Shown: positions 1 to 9,795 of the stretch, piece after piece
Position numbering within the stretch: the first letter of the stretch is position 1
Layout of the letters: every line of letters begins with the position of its first letter
From: Iodidimonas nitroreducens
GTDB taxonomy: Bacteria > Pseudomonadota > Alphaproteobacteria > Sphingomonadales > Rhodothalassiaceae
Strand: one strand, 5' to 3'
Length of the DNA stretch: 64,000 nt
Assembly (NCBI RefSeq): GCF_008579165.1
Contig: NZ_BKCN01000007.1
Notes under the pieces: generated by a model
What the model saw: only the letters and a program-made list of their open reading frames with translations
What the model was told of the DNA's origin: nothing
Database searches by the model: none
Made by a program: the position numbers and the translations under genes

Positions 1-512
1 AAACCAGATCAAGCTTTAAGGTCGCATCGCGGGCATATTCACTTTCAGGATAACGCCGCACCACTTCGGTGAGCGCCTGTGCCGCCTGTTCAGTGATCCG
101 CTGATCGCGATAAACATCGGAAATCTGCTCATAATAACTGATGCCGATCAGATAATGCGCATAAGCGGCATGGCTGTTGCCGGGATGCAAGGACAGGAAC
201 CGCTCAGCCGCCAGAATGGCGCTGTCATATTCATCATCCATATAAAGCGCATAAGCACCCATAAGCTGGGATTGGCGCGCCCACACGGAATAGGGGTGCT
301 GGCGTTCCACTTCATCGAAAGCGCCCGCCGCCATCTTCCAGCGCTTTTTTTCAAGGCTCATATAGCCAAGATTATACAGCGTTTCCACATCGCGCGCGAC
401 ATAGGTATCTTTTTCATTGCTGGAACAAGCCGATAACACAAACAGCAGCAGCAAACTCGCCACTAAAAACAGCGGAGGAGAAAGCCGGGACGCGCGCGCT
501 AAGGGCAGGCAT
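1..512 (-). CDS. bamD: Outer membrane assembly factor BamD (5' part; runs off the window)
   Basis: Lipoprotein subunit of the BAM complex, which inserts beta-barrel proteins into the outer membrane. Reading the minus strand gives a hydrophobic signal ending in the lipobox LSAC, then TPR-like helices containing HPYSVWARQSQLMGAYALY and RRYPESEYARDA, both typical of BamD. Only about 140 residues are present because the gene leaves the window at base 1. The lipoprotein frame has an in-frame stop just upstream. Joining it to the ATG at 512 needs removal of one C near 489 (a CCC run), so either there is a one-base insertion error or translation begins at a GTG at the start of the hydrophobic segment. 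In related bacteria bamD follows ftsZ-lpxC, but no lpxC is present here. Confidence 0.88.
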
Positions 513-776
513 AAGGCTACACTTTTTTGCTGAATGTCTTTTCCGGAAAATCTCATCTATACATATCCACCGAGTTGTCATAACCTTGGCTGCACTACCA
601 TTGGTAATATCAACCGTCCCGCAGGCAGCGATGTGCACCCGCTTATAGCATATCGCACCAAAGCGCGGGGCAAATGTTTAGTTGAAACAGCCATAACATC
701 GGGGGGCTTTTTACGCAAAGCACAAAAGGCCGGGGCCCATAAACTTGTAAAGCCGCTCTATGCGTATGAGGACGAC

Positions 777-1202
777 ATGATCATGAGACATGCGAACACA
801 AACGATGATCCATCAGATAAAAACAACCTGACCAGCCTTGCCAATCGTGTTGATCATCAGGTGGGGCTTTGTATCAAGACAAAGCGCCAGCAGCGTGGGG
901 TAACCCAGCAGGAACTGGCGCAGGCTTTGGGCATTTCCTATCAGCAGGTGCAGAAATATGAAAATGGCACCAATCGAATCACCGCTGGCCGCCTTTATAT
1001 TCTGGCCCGGGCGCTGGGGCTTGAGGTTGCAGAATTTTTCTCCAGCATCGATCAATCCACCAGCCATCAGGCCCTGCCGATCACATCGGAAGATGTGGTG
1101 CTGACCGCCAAGGAGATCAACGCCCTGCGCGATCCCCGGGTGCGCAATTCCATCCGCTCATTGGTGCGCATCCTCAGCACCGAACCCCATGGCCCGCGTT
1201 AA
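777..1202 (+). CDS. XRE-family helix-turn-helix regulator (alphaproteobacterial type)
   Basis: A DNA-binding regulator of 141 residues. Residues about 25-80 form the helix-turn-helix (VGLCIKTKRQQRGVTQQELA, then SYQQVQKYENGTNRI), a pattern common in alphaproteobacterial SinR/Cro-like proteins. The C-terminal 60 residues carry no recognised domain. The start at 777 is chosen because GAGGA lies just upstream. The open frame extends back to 534, but that part is low-quality and reads into the bamD promoter side. The gene converges on ftsZ and sits where lpxC is usually found. Its target is unknown. The gap 513-776 is the divergent upstream region of bamD and this gene, and I see no clear operator in it. 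Confidence 0.8.
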   Translation: MIMRHANTNDDPSDKNNLTSLANRVDHQVGLCIKTKRQQRGVTQQELAQALGISYQQVQKYENGTNRITAGRLYILARALGLEVAEFFSSIDQSTSHQALPITSEDVVLTAKEINALRDPRVRNSIRSLVRILSTEPHGPR

Positions 1203-1224
1203 GCCAAAAGCCTGTTCATAATAA

Positions 1225-1259
1225 AGGCCACAGCCAGCGAAAAAGCGGCTGCGGCCTTC
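1225..1259. terminator. Bidirectional hairpin terminator between ftsZ and the XRE gene
   Basis: A 12-base stem AAGGCCACAGCC pairs with GGCTGCGGCCTT (one G-T pair) around an 11-base loop. It is followed by T-rich sequence on the minus strand (after ftsZ). It lies between two converging genes, so it can serve both. Confidence 0.65.
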
Positions 1260-1289
1260 ATGATCTTTAAGGATCAAACCGGATCGGGA

Positions 1290-2992
1290 TCAGTTGATCT
1301 GGCGGCGCAAAAAAGCGGGGATTTCAAGCTGTTCATCCCCGCGCTTGCTGGGCACCGGCCGATCTTCGGGCTGAAGCCTGCCCAGACTGCTTTTCGCTCC
1401 GTCTTTTGCCCCATCCTTTAAAGCGGCGGCATCCCCGGCTGACCCCGCGCCATCCGCCTTATCGGCTGCGGGCTGACGGCTGCCGAAGGCTGCCATCCGA
1501 CGAAACAGCCCGCGCCCGCGTTCCATGCGCGGTTCATCGGATTGCGATGCTTCGGCCGGAATATCCCGCGCCCTTTTCCGTGCTCCATTTTCAAAAGCCG
1601 CCTGGGCGAACACATCAGGCGTTCCCTGGGGTTCGGATAAGGAATGAGGAACCTGTGGCGGGGGGGCGATGAACACATCCTCATCCAATGGCGCGGGTTC
1701 CGAGACATTGATGGCATCGCTGGAGACCGCCTGATCTTCTGCGCTTTCCATGGGATTTGCCGCAGTTTCTGATTCGGACTCCGGCTCGGACATCAGCACA
1801 TCATCGGCGGCCTGCGATAGGCTTTCATCGGCCGCCATCTCTTCCACTGCCAACAGGGCCGCCTCGTCTTCATGGGGGGCGTTCTTATCCTCGATGGCCC
1901 GGGCCGCCGCCCCTTCATGGCGAAGCTGGGTTGAAGCGGCGGTGCCCATCGCGCCCCCTTGGCGCTGCGGGCGCGAGAAATTAACCACATGCGCCGAAGC
2001 TGGCGTAGCAACGGCCAACTGAGCGGCATCGCTTTCGATCCCGGTGGCCACCACCGAAACGCGAATCTGGCCATTCAGGGCTTCATTGAAGGCCGAGCCG
2101 ACGATGATATTGGCATCCTCATCCACCTGCTCGCGGATATGCCGGGCCGCTTCATCCACCTCGAACAAGGTGAGATCCATGCCGCCGGTGATATTGATAA
2201 TCACACCCTTGGCGCCCTTCAGGGAGACTTCATCAAGCAGGGGATTGGAAATCGCGGCCTCGGCGGCATCGATGGCCCGGCGCTCGCCATCGGCTTCGCC
2301 GGTGCCCATCATGCTTTGCCCATTTCGCTCATCACCGTGCGCACATCGGCGAAATCCAGATTGATCAGGCCGGGCATGACCATCAGATCGGTGATCCCCC
2401 GCACGCCGGAATTCAGCACCTCATCCGCCATCCCAAAGGCATCCTGGAAGGTGGTTTTTTCGGTGGCGATGCGAAACAGATTCTGATTGGGGATAACGAT
2501 CAGCGTATCCACATGCTTTTGCAGTTCGGCGATCCCCGCTTCGGCCGATTTCATCCGCCGATTGCCTTCAAAGCTGAAGGGTTTGGTGACCACCCCAACC
2601 GTGAGAATACCGCGCTCACGGGCCGCCCGGGCAATCACCGGCGTCGCCCCGGTGCCGGTGCCGCCCCCCATGCCTGCCGCCAAAAACAGCATATGGCAAC
2701 CATCGAGATATTGCTCGATCTGCGACAGGGTTTCTTCCGCCGCCCGTTCGCCCACTTCGGGTTTCGATCCGGCCCCAAGGCCCCGCGTGCTTTCAACGCC
2801 AAGCTGAATGCGCGCCTCACATTGGCTATTGGACAAGGATTGCGCATCGGTATTGGCGACCACAAAGCTCACGCCCTGAAGATCGGATCGGATCATGTTA
2901 TTGACGGCATTGCCGCCAGCGCCACCCACCCCCATCACGGTGATCCGTGGCTGAAGCTCGGTCAATTCCGGCATTGTCAGTTCGATCGACAT
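1290..2992 (-). CDS. ftsZ: Cell division GTPase FtsZ (frameshifted at about 2312)
   Basis: The tubulin-like GTPase that forms the cytokinetic ring. The tubulin signature GGGTGTG, the N-terminal VGGAGGNAVNNM and the T7-loop region (NLDFADVRTVMSE) are visible. After the GTPase domain comes a long acidic, alanine/proline-rich linker of about 200 residues and the conserved C-terminal peptide (EIPAFLRRQ) that binds FtsA. AGGAAAGGAG precedes the ATG at 2992. The frame breaks at ...MGKA|MMGTGEA near 2312, where GCC-ATG appears as GC-ATG. One C restores a 567-residue protein. The gene cannot be truly broken in a dividing cell, so the break is probably a sequence error. It is the last gene of the dcw operon. 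Confidence 0.95.
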
Positions 2993-3068
2993 TGGGCTTC
3001 TCCTTTCCTGCTATGGCTCCCCTTTCGGGGCATTGTGCGCCGGCCTGCCCTGCCCGGTCGCGCTGATT

Positions 3069-4321
3069 TCAAAAATTGTCTTTCAACCATCGTCCCATGC
3101 GGGCCCATGGCCCCTGCGGCTCTGCCCGGCTTTTGTCTGCTTGCATCTCCAAAGCTTCCTTTGGCGCAAGTATTGAAAACAAAAGCAGCCCCGTGCAGGT
3201 GGCAAAGGCCGGGCCCGATGTGGCATCGGGCGATCCGGCAATCCGCACCGGCTTGCCGATCCGCACCTGCTTATCCAGAATGGTTTGGGCCAGATCCCTG
3301 ATGCCCGGCATCTGTGCGCCGCCACCCGTCAGCACCACCCGCCGCGCGCCGGTGCCTTCAAAGCCCGAAGCCACCAGACGATCTCGCACGAATTCAAGAA
3401 TTTCCTCAAGTCTGGGCTGAATGATCCCGGTCAGGCGGATCGGCTGATCTGGCTCGCCCCATCCTCATCGAATTCGGTTTCGCCCATCTGCGGCACCGTG
3501 ATGTCTTCACGATCATCCTGAGCCGATTGGATGGCATTGCCATGAACGGTTTTCAATCGCTCGGCATGATCAAGGGGGGTGATGAGGCCCCGGGCGATAT
3601 CCTGGGTCACATGGCCCGCACCCAAAGGCACGATATCCAGATGCACCATCGCCCCCGCCGCAAAAACCGCGATCTGTGTGGACCCCGCCCCCAGATCCAC
3701 CACCGCAGCGCCCAGATCGCGCTCATCCTCTACAAGGGTGGCAAGCCCCGATGCATAAGGCCCGGCCACAAAGCGCGAGACCGTAAGATGCGCTTTCTGG
3801 ATGGCGCTTTCCAGATTGCGCACCGGCCCCGCGGCCGCCGACACCACATGCATGGTCACCGCCAGCCGATCGCCATACATCCCCACCGGTGCCCGCACGC
3901 CATAAGAACCATCAATCCCAAAACAGGCCGGAAAAGCATGGATCACCACCCGATCACCGGGATCAATGGCGGCCCGGGCTTCGGCCAGCACCCGGGCGAT
4001 ATCGGCCTCTTCCACCCGATGGCCATCGATGGCCACATCCACTTCGATCACCTGACTTTGCAATTGCCCGGCGCTGAAACTCACGATCACCGATTCCACC
4101 GTTTCCCCGGCCAGCGTCTCGGCCTGCTGCACGGCGGCGCGGATGGCGCGCTCGGCTTCGATGATATCGACGACCGCACCGCCCTTCACCCCCACACATA
4201 AACGATGGCCAACCCCCAGAATCGTAAGCCCCTGTTGGGGGTCCATCCGGGCGATGAAACACCCCACCTTGCTGCTGCCCACATCAAGGGCGGCGATCAG
4301 CCCCTGCCGGTCGGCGCTCAT
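3069..4321 (-). CDS. ftsA: Cell division protein FtsA (frameshifted at about 3432)
   Basis: Actin-fold protein that tethers FtsZ to the inner membrane. The N-terminus shows the phosphate-1 motif (AALDVGSSKVGCFI), the middle has VVDLGAGSTQIAVF, and the C-terminal part has VVLTGGGAQMPGI. The end (MGRWLKDNF) is the usual amphipathic membrane-targeting helix. Its ATG overlaps the ftsQ stop as ATGA. The frame is lost after ...SQISRSA near 3432. One missing base in CGCC(C)TGACC restores ...LTGIIQPRLEEILEFV and a protein of 417 residues. The 76 bases before ftsZ contain only the ftsZ ribosome site. Confidence 0.93.
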
Positions 4322-5130
4322 AGGCTTTCCCCTTCGGCCAGACCCAACAGCCTGCCTTCGGCATCGAGCCGCACCGCCAAACGATCCTCGAGGCGCAGAT
4401 CCACAAGGCTGATCGCCCGCTTCAGCAGATCATATTGCTTTTCCAGCGCCGCAAAGCGCAGCCATGCCTGTTCCGCTGTCCAGCCATTGCGGCGATCATC
4501 CGGCCCGGGTTCGGCGGGCAGGCGCAGCAGGATGCCATCGCTCATCTTGATATCCCAGCGGCGATCCCCCACCCGGATCAGAGCCGCAACCCGGTGGGCC
4601 AGTTCGGGTGTTTGGGCGATGATCGCGAGAATGCCATCGGCGGCACGGGGTGCCCCATCCCCCACGATCAGGGGCAGATCGCGCCAGCGGGCGAGATCAT
4701 CATGGCTCAAAACAACGCCATCCCGATCCACCAGCCCCAGAATGCGATCCTTCTGCCACAGGGCGAAGGGCACCCGCTCATCAAGATGAATGACCAGCCG
4801 ATCCGGCAGGCGGCGTTCCACCATGGCCCGGCGCACCCAGCTGATGGCTTCCAGCCGGGTTTTCAGGGCATCCAAAGAAACGGCATCAAAGGTTTGGCCC
4901 CGCACATCGCGCAAGGCTTCCTGCAGGGCGCTATCGGGGGTATGGACCGCCCCTTCCACATCCACCGATCTGATAACGAGGCCCATATCATTTTGCAGCC
5001 GGGCAAAATTCTGCATCATCTGGCCCTGCAATAGGGGGCCATAGCTGTGCAAGGCCAGCAAAAGGGCCAACCCAAGGCCGATCATGATGATCGCCTTCAC
5101 CCGGGCAGCGGTGGGGCGCAACAGGCTCAT
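4318..5130 (-). CDS. ftsQ: Cell division protein FtsQ
   Basis: Bitopic divisome protein of 270 residues that links early and late division proteins in the periplasm. One membrane helix at about residues 15-32 (IIMIGLGLALLLALHS) is followed by a POTRA domain (IRSVDVEGAVHTPDSALQEA) and the FtsQ/DivIB beta domain with WVRRAMVERRLPDRLVIHL. The start at 5130 is chosen because its ATG overlaps the murB stop as ATGA. The frame also extends upstream, but only inside murB. It directly abuts murB, leaving no room for the ddl gene commonly found here in alphaproteobacteria. Confidence 0.92.
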   Translation of the reverse strand: MSLLRPTAARVKAIIMIGLGLALLLALHSYGPLLQGQMMQNFARLQNDMGLVIRSVDVEGAVHTPDSALQEALRDVRGQTFDAVSLDALKTRLEAISWVRRAMVERRLPDRLVIHLDERVPFALWQKDRILGLVDRDGVVLSHDDLARWRDLPLIVGDGAPRAADGILAIIAQTPELAHRVAALIRVGDRRWDIKMSDGILLRLPAEPGPDDRRNGWTAEQAWLRFAALEKQYDLLKRAISLVDLRLEDRLAVRLDAEGRLLGLAEGESL

Positions 5131-6052
5131 CGCATCCCCCCTGCCGCTTTGCCGATGATGCGGATTTCCCATTCCAGATCGATGCCGCACATGGCTTTCA
5201 CCCGGGCGCGCACGTCTTCCCCCAGCTTTTCCAGATCATCGGCACTGGCCGTTCCAGTATTGATCAGGAAATTGGTGTGTTTTTCAGAAATCTGCGCGCC
5301 GCCCAATGTCAAACCCCGGCAGCCGGCCTGATCGATCAGGCGCCAGGCCTTTTCCCCCGGCGGGTTTTTAAAGCTCGATCCACCGGTGCGGGTGCGCAAG
5401 GGCTGGGCCAGATCGCGTTCGGCAGAAATTTCGGCCATGCGCCGGGCTATCGCATCGGGGGCACCGGGCACCCCGCGCAGATGGGCGGATAAAACGATAT
5501 CCCCCTCGGGCAAAGCGCTATGGCGATAGGAGAAACCCAAGTCTACGGCCAAAACCTGCTGCACTTCACCAAAGCGATCCGCGATCCGCGCCGCCACCAG
5601 CACATCGGCCATATCGCGGCCATAAGCCCCGGCATTCATCCGCACCGAGCCGCCGATGGAGCCGGGCACCCCGCGCAAAAATTCAAGGCCAGCAACAGCC
5701 CGATCCCGGGCCAGATTGGCCACCGCAAAATCGGATGCCCCTGCGCCCGCCACCAGATCCACGCCATCAGAGCGGATATCCCCAAGGGATTTGCCCAAAC
5801 GGATCACCACCCATCGATACCGCCATCGCGGATCAGAATATTCGATCCCAAACCCAGCACGGTCAGCGGCACATCGGGGGGCAGGGCCTTCAGAAATGCG
5901 CACAGATCGGCCTCATCGGCGGGTTCATAAAAAACCTCCGCCGGGCCACCCGTGCGAAACCAGCTATAGCGGGCCAAAGAAACATGGCTTTGCAGCCTGC
6001 CCCTAACCTGCGGCAGGCGATCCATCAAATCCCCCTGCTGCGCTGTCATCAT
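5127..6052 (-). CDS. murB: UDP-N-acetylenolpyruvoylglucosamine reductase MurB (frameshifted at about 5810)
   Basis: FAD-dependent cytoplasmic enzyme that reduces UDP-GlcNAc-enolpyruvate to UDP-MurNAc. The FAD-binding segment (VLGLGSNILIRDGGIDG), the substrate loop (GLEFLRGVPGSIGGSVRMNA) and the C-terminal GGSSFKNP and catalytic-Glu region (NTGTASADDLEKL) are present. The frame shifts at GATGGG(G)TGGTGATC near 5810, where a GGGG run has lost one G. Repair gives 308 residues. The ATG at 6052 overlaps the murC stop. Confidence 0.93.
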
Positions 6053-7518
6053 GGGCTGGTCCTCCGGCGATCAGCCAAAGCCGCCCGCAGGCTTTCGGGA
6101 AGCGCATGGGCCCAGCGGGTGATCGATCCGGCGCCCAAGCAGATCACCACATCTTCGCGATCCTTTTCGCGATGGCCCGATGGATCGGGCTGATCGGCGA
6201 AAAGATCGGCCAGCATCACTGCCAATGCCGCCTCATCAGCCACCGCCATCACCGAACGATGGCCATGCGCCTTCAATCCGCGCACCAGATCTTCGGCATG
6301 GGCCCCCTCGATCGGGGTTTCTCCGGCTTCATAAACCGGGGTGACCAGCACATGATCCGCATGATTGAAACAGGTGCAGAAATCATCGAACAGATTATAC
6401 AGCCGGGAATAGCGATGGGGCTGCACCACCGCCACGATCCGCCCGGCATAGGCCTGCCGGGCCGCACCCAAGACGGCGGCGATTTCAACCGGATGATGCC
6501 CATAATCATCAACGATGGTGATGCCATCCACCGCATCGATCAGGCTGAAGCGGCGCTTTACCCCGCGAAAATCTGACAGCGCCCGGCGCAGGCTGGCATC
6601 ATCGAGCCCCATTTCAAGGCCTACCGCAATCGCCGCCAAAGCATTTTGCACATTATGATGCCCCGGCATCGGCAGACGCAGATCCGGGATGCGGCGTGTC
6701 GTTTCATTGTGGCGATCAGCGATTTCAACGGCGAAATCCGCCCCGCCCGCGCTGAAATTCAGATCGATGGCCCGCACATCCGCCTGTTTTGAAAAGCCAT
6801 AGGTGATGATCCGCCGATCATTGATGGCCGCCATCAGGGATTGCACCTCGGGATGATCGATGCACAAAATCGCCGCGCCATAAAAGGGGATATTCTCGGC
6901 AAAGGTGCGAAAAGCCGCCCGCTCTGTATCGAAATCACCATAAAAATCAAGATGTTCCGGATCGATATTGGTGACGACGGCGAGGGTGGCCGGAAGCTTC
7001 ACAAAGGTGCCATCGGATTCATCGGCTTCCACCACCATCCAATCGCCTTCACCCAAACGGGCATTGGTGCCATAAGCATTGATGATCCCGCCATTGATCA
7101 CCGTGGGATCAAAGCCGCCCGCATCCAATACCGCCGCACAAAGCGATGTGGTGGTGGTTTTGCCATGGGTGCCCGCCACCGAAACGCACCATTTAAGGCG
7201 CATCAGTTCGGCCAGCATTTCCGCCCGCCGCACCACCGGAATCTGGCGTTCGCGGGCTTCACGCAATTCAGGATTATCGGCCCGGATCGCCGATGACACC
7301 ACAACCACACCGGCCTCGCCCAGATGATCGGCATCATGGCCGATGAAAACAGACAGGCCAAAAGCGCGCAGGCGATCCACATTGGCATTGCTGGCAATAT
7401 CGCTGCCCTGCACCCGATAGCCCAGATTATGCATCACCTCGGCAATGCCCGACATGCCGATCCCGCCAATGCCGATGAAATGGATGAGCCCGATATCAAA
7501 GGGAATGTTCTTATTCAT
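6049..7518 (-). CDS. murC: UDP-N-acetylmuramate--L-alanine ligase MurC
   Basis: ATP-dependent ligase adding L-Ala to UDP-MurNAc, the first step of the stem peptide. It is intact at 489 residues. The N-terminal Rossmann part has HFIGIGGIGMSGIAE, the ATP loop is SVAGTHGKTTTTS, and the central domain shows VVEADESDGTF and NIDPEHLDFYG. The C-terminal domain has DDYGHHPVEI, diagnostic of MurC. The start overlaps the end of murG by 8 bases. Confidence 0.96.
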   Translation of the reverse strand: MNKNIPFDIGLIHFIGIGGIGMSGIAEVMHNLGYRVQGSDIASNANVDRLRAFGLSVFIGHDADHLGEAGVVVVSSAIRADNPELREARERQIPVVRRAEMLAELMRLKWCVSVAGTHGKTTTTSLCAAVLDAGGFDPTVINGGIINAYGTNARLGEGDWMVVEADESDGTFVKLPATLAVVTNIDPEHLDFYGDFDTERAAFRTFAENIPFYGAAILCIDHPEVQSLMAAINDRRIITYGFSKQADVRAIDLNFSAGGADFAVEIADRHNETTRRIPDLRLPMPGHHNVQNALAAIAVGLEMGLDDASLRRALSDFRGVKRRFSLIDAVDGITIVDDYGHHPVEIAAVLGAARQAYAGRIVAVVQPHRYSRLYNLFDDFCTCFNHADHVLVTPVYEAGETPIEGAHAEDLVRGLKAHGHRSVMAVADEAALAVMLADLFADQPDPSGHREKDREDVVICLGAGSITRWAHALPESLRAALADRRRTSP

Positions 7519-8653
7519 GAGGCTCTCCCTTTCCGGCGGCAGTGGTTTCGATCAGATCGGCAAGCCGCAGGGCGGCATCCGGCACGCCCTGACTTTTGGC
7601 AGCGGCGGCGGCTTTGCGTAAGGAAGGGGGATCAAGGGCCAGCTTCTGGATCTGCCGGGCCAGCATCTTGGCGCTCAATGCGGATTCCGGCATCAGCCAC
7701 GCGCCCCCTGCCTCCACCAGATGATGGGCATTGGCGGTTTGATGATCATCGGTGGCCCCGGGCAAAGGCACTAGGATCGCCGGTCGCCCGGCTGCCGTTA
7801 ATTCCGCCAAAGTGGTGGCCCCGGCCCGGCTAATGACCAGATGGCACCAGAATAAACGCTCGGGCAGATCTTCGATGAAGCTGGCCAGTTCGGCGGCAAT
7901 GCCCGCCTCCTGATAGCGGCCGCGCACCCGCTCCAGATCTTCGGCCCGGCATTGCTGGGTCACCTGCAATCTGTTTTTTAAATGCGGCGGCAAAAGCGAC
8001 AGGGCATCAGGCACCCTATCTGACAAAACCCGCGCGCCCTGGCTGCCCCCCACCACCAAAAGCCGCAGCATATGATCGGTATCAAGGGGCGGAAAAGGCT
8101 TTTGCGCCAAAGCCGCCACCTGATCGCGCACCGGATTGCCGGTCAGCACCGCCTTTTTGCGCCCTGCTGCCTTGAGCCTTTTCGTGGGTTCATAAGACAA
8201 GGCAATTGCAGAGGCAAAGCGCGCCATCAGCCGATTGACCCGACCCATGATCGCATTTTGTTCATGGAGGCATAAAGCAATGCCAAGGCTGCGCGCCGCC
8301 AACAGGGCCGACAAAGCGGGATAGCCGCCAAAGCCGATCACCAGATCCGGAGCATGATGGCGCAAGGCCCGCCGCGCCGCCCCGATATTGCCGATAACCC
8401 GATAAAGTGCCCGCAGGCGGATCGCAATCCCCCCGGTCATCCGCCCGCATTCCAGCAAAACCGGTTGCTGATTGCGGAAAATGCCGGGCACATCCACCCC
8501 CCGCGCATCGGAAAAAAGCACTGTTTCATGGCCGCGTCTGGCCAGTTCCAAAGCCAAGGCATAAGCGGGCATCATATGCCCCCCGGTGCCCCCGGCGGCA
8601 ATCGCCACCTTCAAGGGCTCTTTTCTGCGCAATGATGAACGGGCCGTGCTCAT
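7511..8653 (-). CDS. murG: UDP-N-acetylglucosamine transferase MurG
   Basis: Membrane-associated GT28 glycosyltransferase that converts lipid I to lipid II. The protein has 380 residues. The N-terminal glycine-rich loop (VAIAAGGTGGHMMPAYAL), the second loop (VIGFGGYPALSALLAA), HEQNAIMGRVNR, VVGGSQGARVLS and the UDP-GlcNAc site (ISRAGATTLAELTAAGRPAI) all fit. The start at 8653 is chosen because the ATG overlaps the ftsW stop as ATGA. The longer open frame upstream lies inside ftsW. Confidence 0.95.
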   Translation of the reverse strand: MSTARSSLRRKEPLKVAIAAGGTGGHMMPAYALALELARRGHETVLFSDARGVDVPGIFRNQQPVLLECGRMTGGIAIRLRALYRVIGNIGAARRALRHHAPDLVIGFGGYPALSALLAARSLGIALCLHEQNAIMGRVNRLMARFASAIALSYEPTKRLKAAGRKKAVLTGNPVRDQVAALAQKPFPPLDTDHMLRLLVVGGSQGARVLSDRVPDALSLLPPHLKNRLQVTQQCRAEDLERVRGRYQEAGIAAELASFIEDLPERLFWCHLVISRAGATTLAELTAAGRPAILVPLPGATDDHQTANAHHLVEAGGAWLMPESALSAKMLARQIQKLALDPPSLRKAAAAAKSQGVPDAALRLADLIETTAAGKGEPHE

Positions 8654-9795
8654 GTCCAAACCCCCGGACCAAGGCTTGAGCGACGCTCGAACCGATTTTG
8701 CCGGGTGAGGGCCAGCACCATGCCCATCCCCCATGTGAGGGCCAGCATCGATGATCCGCCATAGGAAATGAACGGCAAGGTCATGCCTTTGGCGGGCAGC
8801 AGGGCAAGATTGACACCGATATTGATCATCGCCTGCAAGCCGAACAGGGCAATCAGCCCGCTCACCGCCAGAATGGTGAAGGGATCATCTTCTTCGGTGA
8901 GGCGCATCAGGCTGCGCAGCACGATGGCCGAGAAAAGCCCTAAAATGATCAGACAGGCAAAGGTGCCGAATTCTTCGCCCGCCACCGCGAAAATATAATC
9001 GGTATGGGCATCGGGCAGCACCTTTTTCACCGCCCCTTCCCCCGGCCCGCGACCAAAAAGCCCGCCCGCCCGAAAGGCATTGAGGGCCGTATCGATCTGA
9101 TAGGTATCGCCGCTCGCGGGATTGAAAAACCGGTCGATGCGCGATGTCACATGCGGGATCAGCAGATAAGCCAGCGCGAGCCCGGCGCAACCGCCAAGGA
9201 TCAAAAGCCCGATCCAAAAAAGCGGCAATCCGGCCAGCACAAGCTGCATCGACCAGATAAGCCCCAGAAGAACCGTTTGCCCCATATCGGGCTGCGCCAC
9301 CAAAAGCCCGGCGCTGAGGATAAACAGCCCCAAAGCGATCCGCCGACCGGGGAAGCTTTGATCATTCATCGCCCCGGCACAAAGCCAGGCCGACAGGATG
9401 ATGAAGGATGGCTTTAAAAATTCCGATGGTTGCAGGCTGAGACTGCCAAGGCTGATCCAGCGCTTCGCCCCATTATATTCGGCCCCCATGATCAAAGTGA
9501 GCATCACCAGAATAAGGCTGATGAAAAACATGATGATCCCGGTGCGCCGGATCATCCGTGGCGATAATAACGACACCCCGATCATGATCGCGATCCCCGC
9601 CAGCAGGAAAACGAGCTGGCGCTTGGCAAAATAGAAAATCGGCAGATGAAGGCGTTCGGCAACCGGGGTCGAGGCCCCGAAGCTTAAGATCAGCCCCGCC
9701 GACAACAGGCTTAAAAGGATGAATAAAAGCTTGCGATCCACGGTCCACCACCAGCGGGCCAGCAGGCTTTCATCGGCGCGCGAAAGGAGGGTCAT
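8650..9795 (-). CDS. ftsW: Septal peptidoglycan polymerase FtsW (SEDS family)
   Basis: Integral membrane SEDS glycosyltransferase that polymerises lipid II at the septum with FtsI. It has 381 residues and about ten hydrophobic helices. Family hallmarks are visible: NGAKRWISLGSLSLQPSEFLK, VAQPDMGQTVLLG, HTDYIFAVAGEEFG and the C-terminal GMTLPFISYGGSSMLA. The ATG overlaps the murD stop. Confidence 0.95.
   Translation of the reverse strand: MTLLSRADESLLARWWWTVDRKLLFILLSLLSAGLILSFGASTPVAERLHLPIFYFAKRQLVFLLAGIAIMIGVSLLSPRMIRRTGIIMFFISLILVMLTLIMGAEYNGAKRWISLGSLSLQPSEFLKPSFIILSAWLCAGAMNDQSFPGRRIALGLFILSAGLLVAQPDMGQTVLLGLIWSMQLVLAGLPLFWIGLLILGGCAGLALAYLLIPHVTSRIDRFFNPASGDTYQIDTALNAFRAGGLFGRGPGEGAVKKVLPDAHTDYIFAVAGEEFGTFACLIILGLFSAIVLRSLMRLTEEDDPFTILAVSGLIALFGLQAMINIGVNLALLPAKGMTLPFISYGGSSMLALTWGMGMVLALTRQNRFERRSSLGPGVWT

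Noticed and set aside
1290..2312. The second half of ftsZ as an independent gene starting ATGATG
   Set aside because: Its sequence continues FtsZ exactly; the ATGA overlap arises from the loss of one C, not from real gene division.
1959..2486. Long antisense frames within dcw genes (also 3527-4201, 14263-14835 and others)
   Set aside because: They mirror GC-rich codon use of the real genes, lack domain similarity, and have no ribosome sites.
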